Assembly (NCBI GenBank): GCA_023511295.1
Contig: JAIMBT010000014.1
Span: 41,006-105,005 of the forward strand
DNA from: Alicyclobacillus sp.
Lineage (GTDB): Bacteria > Bacillota > Bacilli > Alicyclobacillales > Alicyclobacillaceae
Length of the DNA: 64,000 nucleotides
Direction of reading: 5' to 3'
A model generated the notes under the pieces. The model ran no database searches and had not been told where the DNA came from. It saw nothing but the letters and a program-made list of their open reading frames with translations. Both the position numbers and the translations under genes were made by a program. Below, in pieces: positions 52,203-62,094 of this stretch. Position 1 is the first letter of the stretch. The number at the start of each line of letters is the position of its first letter.

Positions 52203-52345
52203 ATAGCGGAACGCCGGTCCCTTGTGTCAGCGAGATCGATCCCGTCAGACACGAACAGCGGAACCGCGTTCCGCTGTTCACCCTGGCCACGCCGCAAACT
52301 GGCCCATCCACCCTCTGCCCCGCCCGATAGCGGAACGCTGGTCCC
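52203..52345. repeat. ~124-bp intergenic repeat, one full unit plus start of another
   Basis: Dyad A at 52205, dyad B (AGCGGAACCGCGTTCCGCT) at 52257 and a second dyad A at 52329 keep the 52- and 72-bp spacings seen elsewhere. Between A and B, GTGTC and GACAC arms can pair, replacing the G-run/C-run pairing of the 17.9-kb copy. It separates the membrane protein gene from hutG. Confidence 0.88.
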
Positions 52346-52399
52346 TTGTCCCGGCGGGATGGACGCGTGCCGGCTCGTCAAGCCCACCGCGGGCCCTCC

Positions 52400-53398
52400 T
52401 CACCCCTGCGACTCGCCCATCCGCTGTGCCAGCGCCTTCCCTGTCATGAACGCCAGCACCAGGTGGGCGCACGTGCGGACCGTGAGATCTCGGAAGTCGG
52501 ACGCCGGGTCCACGCAGACGATGTCCAACGCCTTCACCGCGCGCTGCCTGCCCAGCCACTCCAGCGCTTCGATGGCGTCCCAGACGGCGAGTCCGCCTGG
52601 CGCGGGCGCGGGGACGCCGGGGGCGAAGGCTTGCGCCAGGACGTCGACGTCGAAGCTGACATAGATGGCGTCGACAGATCCCCGAATCCGATTCAAGGCC
52701 TTCTGCACGACGTTCATCAGCCCTTCGCGGTGCACCGTGCGGGCGGAAACCACGTGAACGCCCTTGCGCAAGACGTACTCTGTGTAGGCGCTGCTGTTCA
52801 CGAAATCGTGTACGCCAATCTGGACGATGTTCGATCCGCTGATCTGCCCCGCCTGCGCCGCACTCGACTCGAGGATGGTCCGGAACGGCGTGCCGTTGTG
52901 ACGGCCGCCGTCCTCCAGGTTGCGCACGTCGTGGTGCGCATCGAAGTGGAGGATGCCGTAGCGGATGGGCCGCGCGGAAGCCATACCGAGGACCGCACAG
53001 CCGGTGGTGGAGTGGTCTCCTCCGAGCATCACCAAGGGCTTGTCACACGCGGACCAGTACGCGGCCGCGGCCGCTTCGATGTTCGCCTGGCAACGCGACA
53101 AGTCGGTCAGGTGCATCGGTACATTTCCGAAATCCACCACGCGGAGGGTGTCCGCCAGGTTCATCCGGTGGTGCACACTGTACGGGCTGAGCGCTTGGAA
53201 CACCGCCCGGATGGCGTCCGGCAGGCGCGACGCAGCAGAGTGACTGATGGATGTCCGGCTGAGGGGGGCGCCGAAGAGGGCGAGATCAAACGAGTCCGGG
53301 CTCACCTCCTCCTCCCCAACGGTGCGAATCCACTCGCTCACTTTCGCGTCCAGGTGATCTCGGAAGCCCGTCCCCGGTGGGACCAGGTTCATGCGCAT
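52400..53398 (-). CDS. hutG: Formimidoylglutamase
   Basis: Arginase-fold Mn hydrolase of 332 residues, the last step of histidine degradation, yielding glutamate and formamide. Metal motifs are MLGGDHSTTG, FDAHHDVRN and SFDVDVLA. In the last, the common SFDxDxxDP ends in Ala rather than Asp-Pro. Agmatinase-type alternatives are unlikely because it directly follows hutI and hutU. GAGGAGG precedes the ATG at 53398. It lies 142 bp after hutI. Confidence 0.9.
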   Translation of the reverse strand: MRMNLVPPGTGFRDHLDAKVSEWIRTVGEEEVSPDSFDLALFGAPLSRTSISHSAASRLPDAIRAVFQALSPYSVHHRMNLADTLRVVDFGNVPMHLTDLSRCQANIEAAAAAYWSACDKPLVMLGGDHSTTGCAVLGMASARPIRYGILHFDAHHDVRNLEDGGRHNGTPFRTILESSAAQAGQISGSNIVQIGVHDFVNSSAYTEYVLRKGVHVVSARTVHREGLMNVVQKALNRIRGSVDAIYVSFDVDVLAQAFAPGVPAPAPGGLAVWDAIEALEWLGRQRAVKALDIVCVDPASDFRDLTVRTCAHLVLAFMTGKALAQRMGESQG

Positions 53399-53540
53399 GC
53401 TGTCGCCTCCTCGTGTTCGTGAGCCGCCGGGTCGAGCCCAGGCCCGCGGCGGCGTTACGTCGCCGCCTGACACCGCCGGAGTTGCCCCAACCACCCGGCA
53501 GCCGAGATCAGGGACCGGGCGCCGATGACCGGCGCCGGCC

Positions 53541-54842
53541 CTACCCAACCCTGCGCCCGTCTTGCACCACCACGGTTCCGCGCTTCACCACGGTGTCCAC
53601 GTGGTTCACGCCGAAATGGTACACCAGGTAGGCTGGATTGCGGGCGTTCCACACGCACAGATCCGCCTGTTTTCCGACCGCGATGCTGCCGATCCGCTCA
53701 CCCCTCCCGACCGCAAAAGCGGCATTGCGGGTGACTGCGGTCAAGATTTCTTCCGGCGTCATCCGCAACACGTTCGCCGCGAGGGCCATGATCAACTGCA
53801 GCGACTCGGTGGGACAGCTGCCCGGGTTGTAGTCGGTCGCGAGCGCCACGGCTGCGCCCGCTTCATCTATCAGGTAGCGCGCGTCGGCGTGCGTTTTGGC
53901 GCCGAGGTTCCACGACGTGCCTGGCAGCAGCACCGCGATACAACCGGCCTCCGCCATCGCCTGCAGACCTGTGCGGCTCGCGGCCAACAGGTGGTCTGCC
54001 GACACCGCACCGAGTTCCGCGGCCAGTTCCGCCCCGCCGAGCGGCTCCATCTCGTCCGCGTGAATCTTCACGCCGAACCCGGCCTGTTTCGCGGCCATGA
54101 GGAAGCGGCGACTCTGTTCGATGGAGAACACCCCGTCCTCGCAGAAGATGTCCGCGAACTCTGCCAGGCCGTCTGTGTGAATCGGATGGAGCAGCGCCAT
54201 CATCTCCGACAGGAACGCGTCTGGGTCCGCCTTGGCCTCCGGCGGAACGGCGTGCGGGCCGAGGAAGGTCGACACCACTTCCACCGGTTGAAGTTCGGCG
54301 AGCGCCTTTGCGACGCGCAACTGGCGCAGCTCCACCTCCGCGTTCAGCCCGTACCCGCTCTTCGCCTCGACGGTGGTCACCCCGCCCTCCAGCATCCGCC
54401 GCAGGGACACGAGCGCCTGCTGCGTCAGGGCCTCCTCGCTGGCTGCGCGGGTCGCCTTCACTGTCGAGAGGATGCCGCCGCCGCGGCGCAGAATCTCGAG
54501 GTACGGGACGCCCGCCAACTTCAGGGCCAACTCGTACTCGCGGGAGCCGGCGTGGACCAGGTGGGTGTGCGGATCTACAAGGCCCGGCGTCACGAGTCGG
54601 CCGCCCGCGTCCATCTCGACACTTGCCTCTATCCCCTCCCGGTTCGCGGCATCGCTCTGCCCGACCCACGCAATCCGCCCGTCTTTGACCGCCACCGCGC
54701 CGTCTTCCACCCATCCGATGTCGCGCATCGCCCGGCCGCGGCTGGGTGCAGGAGTGGCCTCGGACGCGGCCCCTGCCTCCCCGCCACCCGAGGGTTCCAT
54801 CGTCGCCAGTTGCCCGTGGCGAATCAGAAGGTCGACGTGCAT
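53541..54842 (-). CDS. hutI: Imidazolonepropionase
   Basis: Zinc amidohydrolase of 433 residues, third step of histidine degradation. [16 protein letters not shown] gives the HxH metal site, KSGYGLN and [10 protein letters not shown] the substrate loop, and HADEM and [12 protein letters not shown] the remaining ligands. GGAGGGGG precedes the ATG at 54842, which overlaps the hutU stop by 19 bp. A ~20-residue Gly/Ala-rich insertion near the N-terminus (after [10 protein letters not shown]) is unusual. Confidence 0.96.
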   Translation of the reverse strand: MHVDLLIRHGQLATMEPSGGGEAGAASEATPAPSRGRAMRDIGWVEDGAVAVKDGRIAWVGQSDAANREGIEASVEMDAGGRLVTPGLVDPHTHLVHAGSREYELALKLAGVPYLEILRRGGGILSTVKATRAASEEALTQQALVSLRRMLEGGVTTVEAKSGYGLNAEVELRQLRVAKALAELQPVEVVSTFLGPHAVPPEAKADPDAFLSEMMALLHPIHTDGLAEFADIFCEDGVFSIEQSRRFLMAAKQAGFGVKIHADEMEPLGGAELAAELGAVSADHLLAASRTGLQAMAEAGCIAVLLPGTSWNLGAKTHADARYLIDEAGAAVALATDYNPGSCPTESLQLIMALAANVLRMTPEEILTAVTRNAAFAVGRGERIGSIAVGKQADLCVWNARNPAYLVYHFGVNHVDTVVKRGTVVVQDGRRVG

Positions 54843-56530
54843 CCACCCACCCCCTCCGACGGTCCGGACGCCCACATCGGGATGTGCACCCCGCGCTCGC
54901 GCGCCACCTCGGCGGCGCGCTCGTACCCGGCATCGACGTGGCGAATGATGCCCATCCCCGGGTCGGTGGTGAGCACCCGCCGCAGCTTGCGCTCGGCGCG
55001 GTCGCTGCCGTCCGCCACCACCACCATCCCGGCGTGGATGGCGTAGCCCATCCCCACGCCGCCGCCGTGGTGCACCGAGATCCAACTGCCACCCGCAGCC
55101 GTGTTCAACAGCGCGTTCAGGATGGGCCAGTCGGCGACCGCGTCGCTGCCGTCTTTCATCGACTCCGTCTCGCGGTTCGGGCTGGCGACCGACCCCGCGT
55201 CGAGGTGATCCCGCCCAATCACAATCGGCGCGGAGATCTCACCCTTTCGCACCAGCTCGTTGATGGCGAGGCCGAACTTGGCTCGCTCGCCGTAGCCGAG
55301 CCAGCAGATGCGCGCCGGCAGGCCTTGGAACTTCACCTTCTCGCGCGCGAGCTCAACCCAGCGCCGCAAGTGCGCATCTTGGGGGAACAGCTGCAGCACC
55401 AGTTCATCCGTCTTGTAGATGTCGGCCGGGTCCCCCGAGAGCGCGGCCCAGCGGAACGGGCCCTTGCCTTCGCAGAACAGCGGCCGGATGTAGGCTGGGA
55501 CAAACCCCGGGAAGGCGAACGCCTGCTCGAACCCCTCGTCCTTCGCCACCTGGCGGATGTTGTTGCCGTAGTCGAACACCGTGCTGCCCTGCTGAAGCAG
55601 GTCCACCATGGCCCGCACGTGCACCGCCATACTCGCCTTCGCGCGACGGACGTACGCCGCCGGGTCTGCCCGGCGCAGCGCCCCAGCTTCGTCGAGCGAT
55701 AACCCCGCCGGGACGTACCCGTTCAGGGGGTCATGGGCCGACGTCTGGTCCGTGACAAACTCCGGCACCACCCTGCGCCGCGCCAACTCTGGCAGGACCT
55801 CCGCCGCGTTGCCGAGCAGGCCGATGGAGAGGGGTCGCTTGGCACGCTTGGCCTCCTCCGCCAGGGCGAGGGCTTCATCCAGCGTCGTGGCCATCCGGTC
55901 CAGGTAGCCGGTGTCGATCCGCCGGCGGATCCGCTCCTCATCGACCTCGACGACCACGGCTACGCCGCCGTTCATCGTCACGGCCAGCGGCTGCGCACCG
56001 CCCATGCCGCCGAGACCCGCCGTCACCGTCAGGGTCCCGGCCAGGCTCGGCAGCCCTTTCTGCCGCGCTGCCTCCGCAAAGGTCTCGTACGTCCCCTGCA
56101 AGATCCCCTGCGAACCGATGTAGATCCACGACCCTGCGGTCATCTGCCCGAACATGATGAGGCCCTTCTGCTCCAGCTCGTGGAAATGCTCCCAGGTGGC
56201 CCACTTCGGTACCAGGTTGGAGTTGGCCAGCAAGACGCGGGGCGCGTCCTCGTGCGTCCGGAACTTCCCAACCGGCTTGCCCGACTGAATCAGCAGAGTC
56301 TCGTCTGACTCGAGGTTCTGCAGGCTCCGCACGATGGCGTCGAAGCAGTCCCAGTTGCGCGCTGCCTTGCCAATGCCGCCGTACACCACCAGATCTTGCG
56401 GCCGTTCGGCGACGTCCGGGTCCAGGTTGTTCATCAGCATCCGCAGTGCTGCCTCCTGTTCCCAACCTTTGCAGTACAGCAGCTCCGTCCCGCGCGGCGC
56501 GCGGACGGTGCGCGGTGTCGCAACGCTCAT
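54824..56530 (-). CDS. hutU: Urocanate hydratase
   Basis: NAD-dependent urocanase of 568 residues, second step of histidine degradation. [18 protein letters not shown] is the NAD site and [16 protein letters not shown] is the signature region; length matches the family. GGAGGGAC precedes the ATG at 56530. It is the first gene of a hutU-hutI-hutG unit. HutH and the HutP antiterminator are not in the window. A cre-like site and a -10 box lie just upstream. Confidence 0.96.
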   Translation of the reverse strand: MSVATPRTVRAPRGTELLYCKGWEQEAALRMLMNNLDPDVAERPQDLVVYGGIGKAARNWDCFDAIVRSLQNLESDETLLIQSGKPVGKFRTHEDAPRVLLANSNLVPKWATWEHFHELEQKGLIMFGQMTAGSWIYIGSQGILQGTYETFAEAARQKGLPSLAGTLTVTAGLGGMGGAQPLAVTMNGGVAVVVEVDEERIRRRIDTGYLDRMATTLDEALALAEEAKRAKRPLSIGLLGNAAEVLPELARRRVVPEFVTDQTSAHDPLNGYVPAGLSLDEAGALRRADPAAYVRRAKASMAVHVRAMVDLLQQGSTVFDYGNNIRQVAKDEGFEQAFAFPGFVPAYIRPLFCEGKGPFRWAALSGDPADIYKTDELVLQLFPQDAHLRRWVELAREKVKFQGLPARICWLGYGERAKFGLAINELVRKGEISAPIVIGRDHLDAGSVASPNRETESMKDGSDAVADWPILNALLNTAAGGSWISVHHGGGVGMGYAIHAGMVVVADGSDRAERKLRRVLTTDPGMGIIRHVDAGYERAAEVARERGVHIPMWASGPSEGVGGCTSTF

Positions 56531-56549
56531 CCCAGGTCCCTCCTCCATT

Positions 56550-56579
56550 TGAAAGCGCTTGCCTGTAGAGTCTATTGTA
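56550..56579 (-). promoter_or_regulatory. hut -10 box and cre-like operator
   Basis: TACAAT (56579-56574, minus strand) is the likely -10; no -35 hexamer is convincing, suggesting an activator. TGAAAGCGCTTGCC (56550-56563) matches the cre consensus at 13 of 14 positions and would lie at about +4 to +17, a roadblock position for CcpA. Carbon catabolite repression of hut is known in B. subtilis. Confidence 0.65.
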
Positions 56580-56781
56580 CACGGAGAGAGGATGTTCAGG
56601 GGAGACTGGGTGCGGCGGGGCGGACGACGGCCGGGCTCACCACCTCCCCGCACACCGCCTCGCCCGATGGGCCGAACGACCGCGGCGTCCCGGTTGCGCA
56701 TTCGCAGGAAAGGTGCGATGGTGTCCATACCACCGGAATCTCCGCGCAGCGTGCGCCGGAGCATCTGAAGGAGGGAATTTT

Positions 56782-57615
56782 GTGAAGATCTACATCTCCG
56801 CAGACGGAGAAGGTATTTCGGGTGCGGTCAGCACCCGAGAGATGCACGAGACGGGAGAGGACTTCGCCCAGTTCCGGCACTGGATGACGCAGGACGTGAA
56901 CGCGGCGATTGCCGGCGCGTTCCGGGCCGGCGCGACCGAGGTCGTGGTGAACGACGCGCACTGGTCGATGACGAACCTGCTGCTGGACGAGTTAGATCCG
57001 CGCGCGGAACTGATCCGCGGCGGCGGCAAGGACCTGTCCATGGTGGAGGGCGTGGAAGGGTGCGACGCCGCCTTCTTCGTCGGCTACCACCCGAAGGTTG
57101 GCTACAGCGACGGCGTCGCGAACGAAACCATGGTGGGCTACGAGATGTACGAGATGCGGATGAATGGGCAGGTCGTCGGAGAACTGGAGATAAACGCCGC
57201 CATCGCTGGCGCGTACGGTGTGCCGGTGGTGATGGTCTCAGGAGATCAGTTCCTCGCAGACGAGGCGAAGCGCTCCCTGGGCGAGATTGAGACAGCGATT
57301 GTGAAGTACGCCATCGACCGCTGGTCGGCCCGCTGCCTTCCGTTTGCGAAAGCGCACGAGACCATTGAAGCCGCTGCGTACGCTGCGGTGAAGCGCGTTT
57401 CCGACCTGACCCCGTATCGAGTGACCGGTCCCGTGGAGATGGAGATTGAGTGGACATCGACGTCGGAGTGCAAGCGGGCCGCTTTGGTTCCCGGCTCTGT
57501 TCGCAAATCGCCCCGCGTCGTCGCCTACACCGGCGCGGACATCCTCGAAGCGTGGCGCGGCATCTACTGCTGCCTGAACCTCGGTTGCACGCGAACCAAC
57601 CCCATTTACGGCTGA
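56782..57615 (+). CDS. M55-family aminopeptidase-like protein with altered active site
   Basis: A 277-residue DppA-fold protein. Metal-ligand segments [27 protein letters not shown] and VGELEINAA are kept. In the segment that in DppA holds the nucleophilic His115 (S-H-S-M), this protein reads GVANETM, so His is replaced by Glu. The paralogue at 38550 keeps INHTL. GTG 56782 follows AAGGAGGG by 6 nt. It is divergent from hutU across 251 bp. Either catalysis is changed or the protein has a non-peptidase role. Confidence 0.88.
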   Translation: MKIYISADGEGISGAVSTREMHETGEDFAQFRHWMTQDVNAAIAGAFRAGATEVVVNDAHWSMTNLLLDELDPRAELIRGGGKDLSMVEGVEGCDAAFFVGYHPKVGYSDGVANETMVGYEMYEMRMNGQVVGELEINAAIAGAYGVPVVMVSGDQFLADEAKRSLGEIETAIVKYAIDRWSARCLPFAKAHETIEAAAYAAVKRVSDLTPYRVTGPVEMEIEWTSTSECKRAALVPGSVRKSPRVVAYTGADILEAWRGIYCCLNLGCTRTNPIYG

Positions 57616-57699
57616 CGAGCCCGGGGGCGGGCGGAGGCAGGTCCCCGCGCTTGCGGGCGGGGCTCACGCCGTCCGCCCCCGGCAAGCCACTGGCGACCG

Positions 57700-58854
57700 T
57701 CACCGCAACTGAACCGCGCTGCTCTCGCCAATCATCGCCTCGCCGGACGGCGCCTGGTAGATGACGCGGACGACGCCGGACTGTCCCTTCATCGAGGCAG
57801 GGTACACAAAACTGAGGGTCTGGCCGTCACCACTGATGTTGAACCCCGGCATCAGGTTGCCGCTCTGCCCGTTGTTGACCGCCTGGGTGAAGGTGTTCAC
57901 CACCGCAGACGCGGCCCCGTTCGCCGGAATCCACTCCAGCTCCTCGAGGGTGTAGCCCTTCGGCGGGTGCTGGATGCTGAACGTGAACAAACTGCCCGTC
58001 TGCCCCGGCGGGTTGTTGATGACAATGCCCGGGGCTGGCTGCGTCGCCGCCATGCTGTTCACGGTGCCCTGCGGCCAGAACACGGACACGTGGTCAACGG
58101 TCGCGCCCCGACTGCCATCCTTCAGCTTCGGAAACACCCAGAGGAGCTGATAGTCCGGCCCCGCTGGGTAGAGGTAGATGTACGAATCGGAGGTCTGCCG
58201 CACCGTCCCCGGGTTCCCCAGCACGCGCACGATGTCGGAATAGGAGATTTTCTGGAAGTTGGCGGCGTACGACCGCACGTCGAAGATCTGCTCTCCCTTG
58301 TTCAACCCAAAGGCTGCGTGCCGGCTGTTGTACGTGGCGTAGGTGCCAGCGCCCGCCTCGTTCTGCTGGCTGGCCGCGCCCCAGGCCTGCTGAACGTCGC
58401 TGATGTTGGACTGGTCTGTAAACGGGATCCCCGGCACCTGCCCTTGACGCGCCGCCGCCATCGTCTGCTGCACCAGCTGCTGTTGCGCCGACAGAGGGCG
58501 AAGCGAACCGCCCTGCGTCCCCGCATTGCCCGCAGAGCCCGCACCGGCCGTGTTCAATCCGGTGGCCGTATTCTGGCCTGCACTCACGGCGTTCGTCACC
58601 GTCGTCCCGGTCACATTCTGACCCGTGCCGGTGCCGCCCACGACGGTGTTGTGGACGGCGTTTGCGGTGTTCCCACCGGACGTGGCCGGTTGGGAACACC
58701 CGGCCACCACCAGGCCGCCCACCGACACGGCTGCCACGGCCCCCCAGACGGCGATGCCGCGCCGCCACGCGCGCGCCTCGCGCCGCGCCCGTCGAGTCGG
58801 TTTCGGTGTCTGCTGCTCCCGCTGCTTGTCTCGCCCTGTTGGATGGTCTGCCAC
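57700..58854 (-). CDS. YjgB-like (DUF4309) lipoprotein
   Basis: A predicted lipoprotein of 384 residues. A basic N-terminus leads to a membrane segment and lipobox LVVAGC (Cys near residue 53). A Thr/Gly/Asn-rich linker of ~60 residues follows, then a DUF4309 domain recognisable by IPFTDQSNISDVQQAWG, GTYATYNSRHAAFGLNKGEQIFDVRSY and a C-terminal beta domain (KGYTLEELEWIP). GGAGG lies too close to ATG 58860, so GTG 58854 is the better start. Extracellular, function unknown. Confidence 0.88.
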   Translation of the reverse strand: MADHPTGRDKQREQQTPKPTRRARREARAWRRGIAVWGAVAAVSVGGLVVAGCSQPATSGGNTANAVHNTVVGGTGTGQNVTGTTVTNAVSAGQNTATGLNTAGAGSAGNAGTQGGSLRPLSAQQQLVQQTMAAARQGQVPGIPFTDQSNISDVQQAWGAASQQNEAGAGTYATYNSRHAAFGLNKGEQIFDVRSYAANFQKISYSDIVRVLGNPGTVRQTSDSYIYLYPAGPDYQLLWVFPKLKDGSRGATVDHVSVFWPQGTVNSMAATQPAPGIVINNPPGQTGSLFTFSIQHPPKGYTLEELEWIPANGAASAVVNTFTQAVNNGQSGNLMPGFNISGDGQTLSFVYPASMKGQSGVVRVIYQAPSGEAMIGESSAVQLR

Positions 58855-59208
58855 CGTCATTCCTCCAATTGGCTGTCGATTTCGGCTCTGAAAGCCGTGG
58901 CCCTACCGCGTGTCGCCCACCAAGCGTCGTCTCGCGTCCACCGTCGGTACGGGTGGTTCAGTGATTCGACGGAAACCCCCGCGGTTGTGTGACGAGAGGC
59001 CGCGCCCGGTCTCTACGGCTACCGTTGCCGGAACAAGCCGCTTCCATTCGCGCCAGGCGCGCGCCACGCGAATCTCGCCGCACGCCACCGCACCCCACGC
59101 GGCGGACGCCGCCAATCCCGTCCACACTTCGGTACCCTTGTCGACGGAATTCGACCTGCCGGACGTGCTATAGTGGATGCCGAAGCGCACACGAGGAGGA
59201 GGATACAG
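58855..59208. other. 354-bp divergent region with an extended -10 promoter
   Basis: Between the YjgB-like and aldo/keto reductase genes. TGCTATAGT (59166-59174) is a good extended -10 for the reductase, whose ribosome site GAGGAGGAGG follows. No second gene or structured RNA is evident in the rest. Confidence 0.55.
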
Positions 59209-60186
59209 ATGCAATACCGCAATCTCGGCAACAGCGGCTTGAAGGTCTCCGTGTTGGGCCTTGGCACCAACGCGTTCGGCGGTCGGGCGGACAAGCAGAC
59301 GTCCATCCGCGTCCTGCACCACGCCGTCGACAAAGGCATCAACTTCATCGACACCGCGAACATCTACACCAACACCCAATCGGAGGAGATTATCGGCGAG
59401 GCGTTTGAGGGCCGCCGCCACGAGGTGATCCTCGCCACCAAGGTCGGCATGAAGCGCGGAGACGGTCCGAACCAGATAGGGTCCTCTCGCCACCACATCC
59501 TGGAGGAGGTCGAAGGAAGCCTGCGCCGTCTGCGTACGGATTACATTGATTTGTACCAGATTCACGCCTTCGACCCCTCCACCCCTTTGGAGGAGACACT
59601 CCGCGCACTGGACGACCTCGTCACCTCCGGCAAGGTTCGCTACATCGGCGCGTCCAACTACGCAGCGTGGCAGATGATGAAATCCCTCGCCCTCTCGGAC
59701 AAGTACGGATGGGCGAAGTTCGTATCCGTGCAGCCCGGTTATTCGCTGGTGGATCGGCGGGTCGAGCTGGAACTGGTGCCGTTTTGCGTCGACCAGCGGA
59801 TTGGCATCATCCCCTACTTCCCACTCGCAGGCGGCATCCTGACCGGTAAGTACGCGGGCGGCGCGAAGCCGGAGGGGAGCCTCCTCGATAAGAACCCGAA
59901 CTTCGCGAACCGGATGGATCCCGCCCGGATGGAAGCCGGCGACGCCGTCGCGAAGATTGCGGCAGAGCTCGGCGTCACCCCGACGGCGCTGTCGCTCGCC
60001 TGGCTCATGCACCAGCCGGCCGTGTGCACCGTGATTGCCGGCGCGACGCGGCCGGAGCAGGTGGACGCAAACCTGGAATCGGTTCATCTCGACCTTTCCC
60101 CGGACACCCTGGACCAGTTGGACGAGGTCACCTGGCAGTTCATTTACGCGCCAGGGTTCGGCAGCAGCGGCCGGCCGAAGAAGTGA
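59209..60186 (+). CDS. Aldo/keto reductase
   Basis: NADPH-dependent oxidoreductase of 325 residues with a TIM barrel. The catalytic tetrad is visible: Asp and Tyr in FIDTANIYTN, Lys in LATKVGM and His in LYQIHAFD. SNYAAWQ and PYFPLAGGILTGKY, and late GATRPEQVDANL, fit the AKR11/YhdN-like group. GAGGAGGAGG precedes the ATG at 59209. It is a single-gene unit with its own promoter and an intrinsic terminator. Confidence 0.93.
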   Translation: MQYRNLGNSGLKVSVLGLGTNAFGGRADKQTSIRVLHHAVDKGINFIDTANIYTNTQSEEIIGEAFEGRRHEVILATKVGMKRGDGPNQIGSSRHHILEEVEGSLRRLRTDYIDLYQIHAFDPSTPLEETLRALDDLVTSGKVRYIGASNYAAWQMMKSLALSDKYGWAKFVSVQPGYSLVDRRVELELVPFCVDQRIGIIPYFPLAGGILTGKYAGGAKPEGSLLDKNPNFANRMDPARMEAGDAVAKIAAELGVTPTALSLAWLMHQPAVCTVIAGATRPEQVDANLESVHLDLSPDTLDQLDEVTWQFIYAPGFGSSGRPKK

Positions 60187-60261
60187 CCGGCGGCTGACGT
60201 CCTCCCGATTCACCCGTTGCCAGACAGACCTGGCGCCGGCAAGGAGAGCCGCTTCCGCGGT

Positions 60262-60281
60262 GCGCCTGCCGGCGCTTTTTT
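60262..60281 (+). terminator. Intrinsic terminator after aldo/keto reductase
   Basis: Stem GCGCC / GGCGC with a TGCC loop, followed by six T residues, 76 bp after the stop. Confidence 0.8.
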
Positions 60282-60422
60282 GTCGGGTGCGCAGAGTGGT
60301 CCACCCTGCGCATGGTACCCCTTCGGATTGGGAATGGATACAACCGTTGCCGCCGTGCCTGCGGCGGCGTGGCGGACGAACGGATCGTCCACCTGTACAA
60401 GCGGTTGGAGGAGGCAACGACG

Positions 60423-60614
60423 ATGGATATCCAGCGGGCAAAGGAAATCTTGGAGTCCCCGCACATCATCCCGGTCACATACCGCGGAAAGCCAATCCAC
60501 ATCGACCAAGTCTTTGAGACGAACCAGTACGTCGAAGGCCACTACGAGGACGGGACCACCGTCAACGCGCCGGCTGCGGAGTTGATGGAAGGGTCCACAC
60601 CAGCCCAATCCTAG
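60423..60614 (+). CDS. sspH: Small acid-soluble spore protein H-type
   Basis: A 63-residue protein beginning MDIQRAKEILESPHIIPVTYRGKPIHI, the clear SspH pattern (M-D-x-Q-R-A-K-E-I then V-x-Y-x-G-x-P). Members are made in the forespore and packaged in spores. GGAGGAGG lies upstream of the ATG at 60423. It shows that the organism forms endospores. Confidence 0.93.
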   Translation: MDIQRAKEILESPHIIPVTYRGKPIHIDQVFETNQYVEGHYEDGTTVNAPAAELMEGSTPAQS

Positions 60615-60629
60615 GCGGAGGCGAGGTCG

Positions 60630-61175
60630 ATGGAGCGCGTTCGGTTGCGCCGCGGCCTGCACACCGGACGGCGTGCGCCCGGCGGTACGTGGGCCGCGGA
60701 GCGAGGTGGTGCGTCTGGGATGCGGCGCGTTGGGGAGCGAGATTTGACAATGGTCGGCGCGTTTTTGTTCGGCATCGGCCTGATTGCGATGCTCGACGGC
60801 ATCGCCTTTCACCAGTTGCTGCAGTGGCACAGCACGTACATGTGGCACCCCAGCCGCTATGTACAGATCTTCAGCGACGGCGTCCTGCACGTGTTCGCGA
60901 CAGGGTTCATCGTCTTTGGCGCCGTGGTGCTGTGGAACAGCTCCCCCGTCTCCAGCCCTTGGCGCTACCGCCGGTTCTGGAGCGGGCTGTTGCTCGGGTG
61001 CGGCGTGTTCAACCTGTGCGACGGCGTGTTTTCCCACCACCTCCTCGGCATCCACCACGTCCGTCCGGGGGCCCCGAACCAACTGGGGTACGACCTCGCC
61101 TTCGACCTCGCCGCAGTCCTCCTGCTGTTGATTGGCTGGAGCCTGTACCGCAGCATCCCGCGGAGGGGAGGGTGA
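60630..61175 (+). CDS. DUF2243 membrane protein
   Basis: A 181-residue protein with four membrane segments. GIGLIAMLDGIAFHQLLQWHS and NLCDGVFSHHLLGIHHVR, with repeated His residues in membrane helices, are diagnostic of DUF2243. The first ~40 residues are Arg/Gly-rich and may not be translated if a downstream start is used; GGCGAGG supports ATG 60630. It lies 15 bp after sspH, so it may be co-expressed. Function unknown. Confidence 0.85.
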   Translation: MERVRLRRGLHTGRRAPGGTWAAERGGASGMRRVGERDLTMVGAFLFGIGLIAMLDGIAFHQLLQWHSTYMWHPSRYVQIFSDGVLHVFATGFIVFGAVVLWNSSPVSSPWRYRRFWSGLLLGCGVFNLCDGVFSHHLLGIHHVRPGAPNQLGYDLAFDLAAVLLLLIGWSLYRSIPRRGG

Positions 61176-61272
61176 GCAGCGGGATCGAAACCGTGACTGT
61201 CAAAATTTTCGATTGCGTGATATACATGGGGGGAGGTCGGAAAGCGGATCGACCGAAGGAGGGGGCAATGGA

Positions 61273-62094
61273 ATGGCAGGCATTCGCCAGGTCATCAGCA
61301 CGTTGACCAACGACGGGAAGGAACTCATGGGGCCGGAGGTTCTGGTCTACCACTACCCGGACAACAACATCTTGAACGGATCACTCCTGACCGTGGAGAG
61401 CAACCACTTCGCCGTACTCAAGTCGCGCGGCGCCATCTTGGATGTCTATGAAACAGGGCAGTATGTGATTCAGACGCCTGACCGGCCGATTATCGGCGCC
61501 TTCCAACAGGCGTTTTTCGGCGGCAACAGCCCGTGGCAATACGAGGTGCTGTACATCAACCGGGCGAAGTTGATTCTCGACGTCTCGGGCGTGGCCTACT
61601 CCCGCGAGATGGCGGAGATGGGCTACCACGTGAGCTGCTACGTCCACGTGGACTCGAAGGAGGACGCGCTGAAACTCGTACAGCACATGCCGGTGTCGGG
61701 ACACTACGTCAGCATGAAGGAAGTCAACCACTACGCGGGACCGGTGATTGAGCAGTCCATCAACCGCATTGTTCAACTGACAGAGTTGGAACGGGTGAAC
61801 GAGAAGATGCCGGAGATCCTGGAGTTGGTCAAGGACCACCTGCAGGAGTTCCTGTCGGTGTACGGGATGACGCTGAACGACGTGAAGGCGCTGGTATTCC
61901 CCCGCGACGAGCGGATGAAGGAACTCATCGCCCTGCGCGCGTTTGGCCTCTCGGAGCTCGATGCCGTGCGGTACTATACGGCGATGATCATGGCGCAAAA
62001 CGGAATTGTCTCCGCTCCGAACATGGCGGTCGGCAAGCCTTACTTCGTCGGAAACCCGCAGGTCGCGCTCACCACCGGCGAGGAGGCGAAGTGA
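61273..62094 (+). CDS. SPFH-domain protein (YdjI-like)
   Basis: A 273-residue protein related to B. subtilis YdjI, a membrane-associated SPFH/virion-core-like protein. VLVYHYPDNNILNGSLLTVESNHFAVLKSRGAI and QYVIQTPDRPI form the N-terminal beta domain, followed by a helical SPFH region. The zinc-ribbon tail seen in some relatives is absent. GGAGGGGG precedes the ATG. It overlaps the next gene by 4 bp (GTGA). In B. subtilis relatives sit with PspA-type stress genes; PspA is not in this window. Confidence 0.85.
   Translation: MAGIRQVISTLTNDGKELMGPEVLVYHYPDNNILNGSLLTVESNHFAVLKSRGAILDVYETGQYVIQTPDRPIIGAFQQAFFGGNSPWQYEVLYINRAKLILDVSGVAYSREMAEMGYHVSCYVHVDSKEDALKLVQHMPVSGHYVSMKEVNHYAGPVIEQSINRIVQLTELERVNEKMPEILELVKDHLQEFLSVYGMTLNDVKALVFPRDERMKELIALRAFGLSELDAVRYYTAMIMAQNGIVSAPNMAVGKPYFVGNPQVALTTGEEAK

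Noticed and set aside
53562..55046. 494-codon open frame on the plus strand
   Set aside because: Antisense to hutI and part of hutU; no homologous features.
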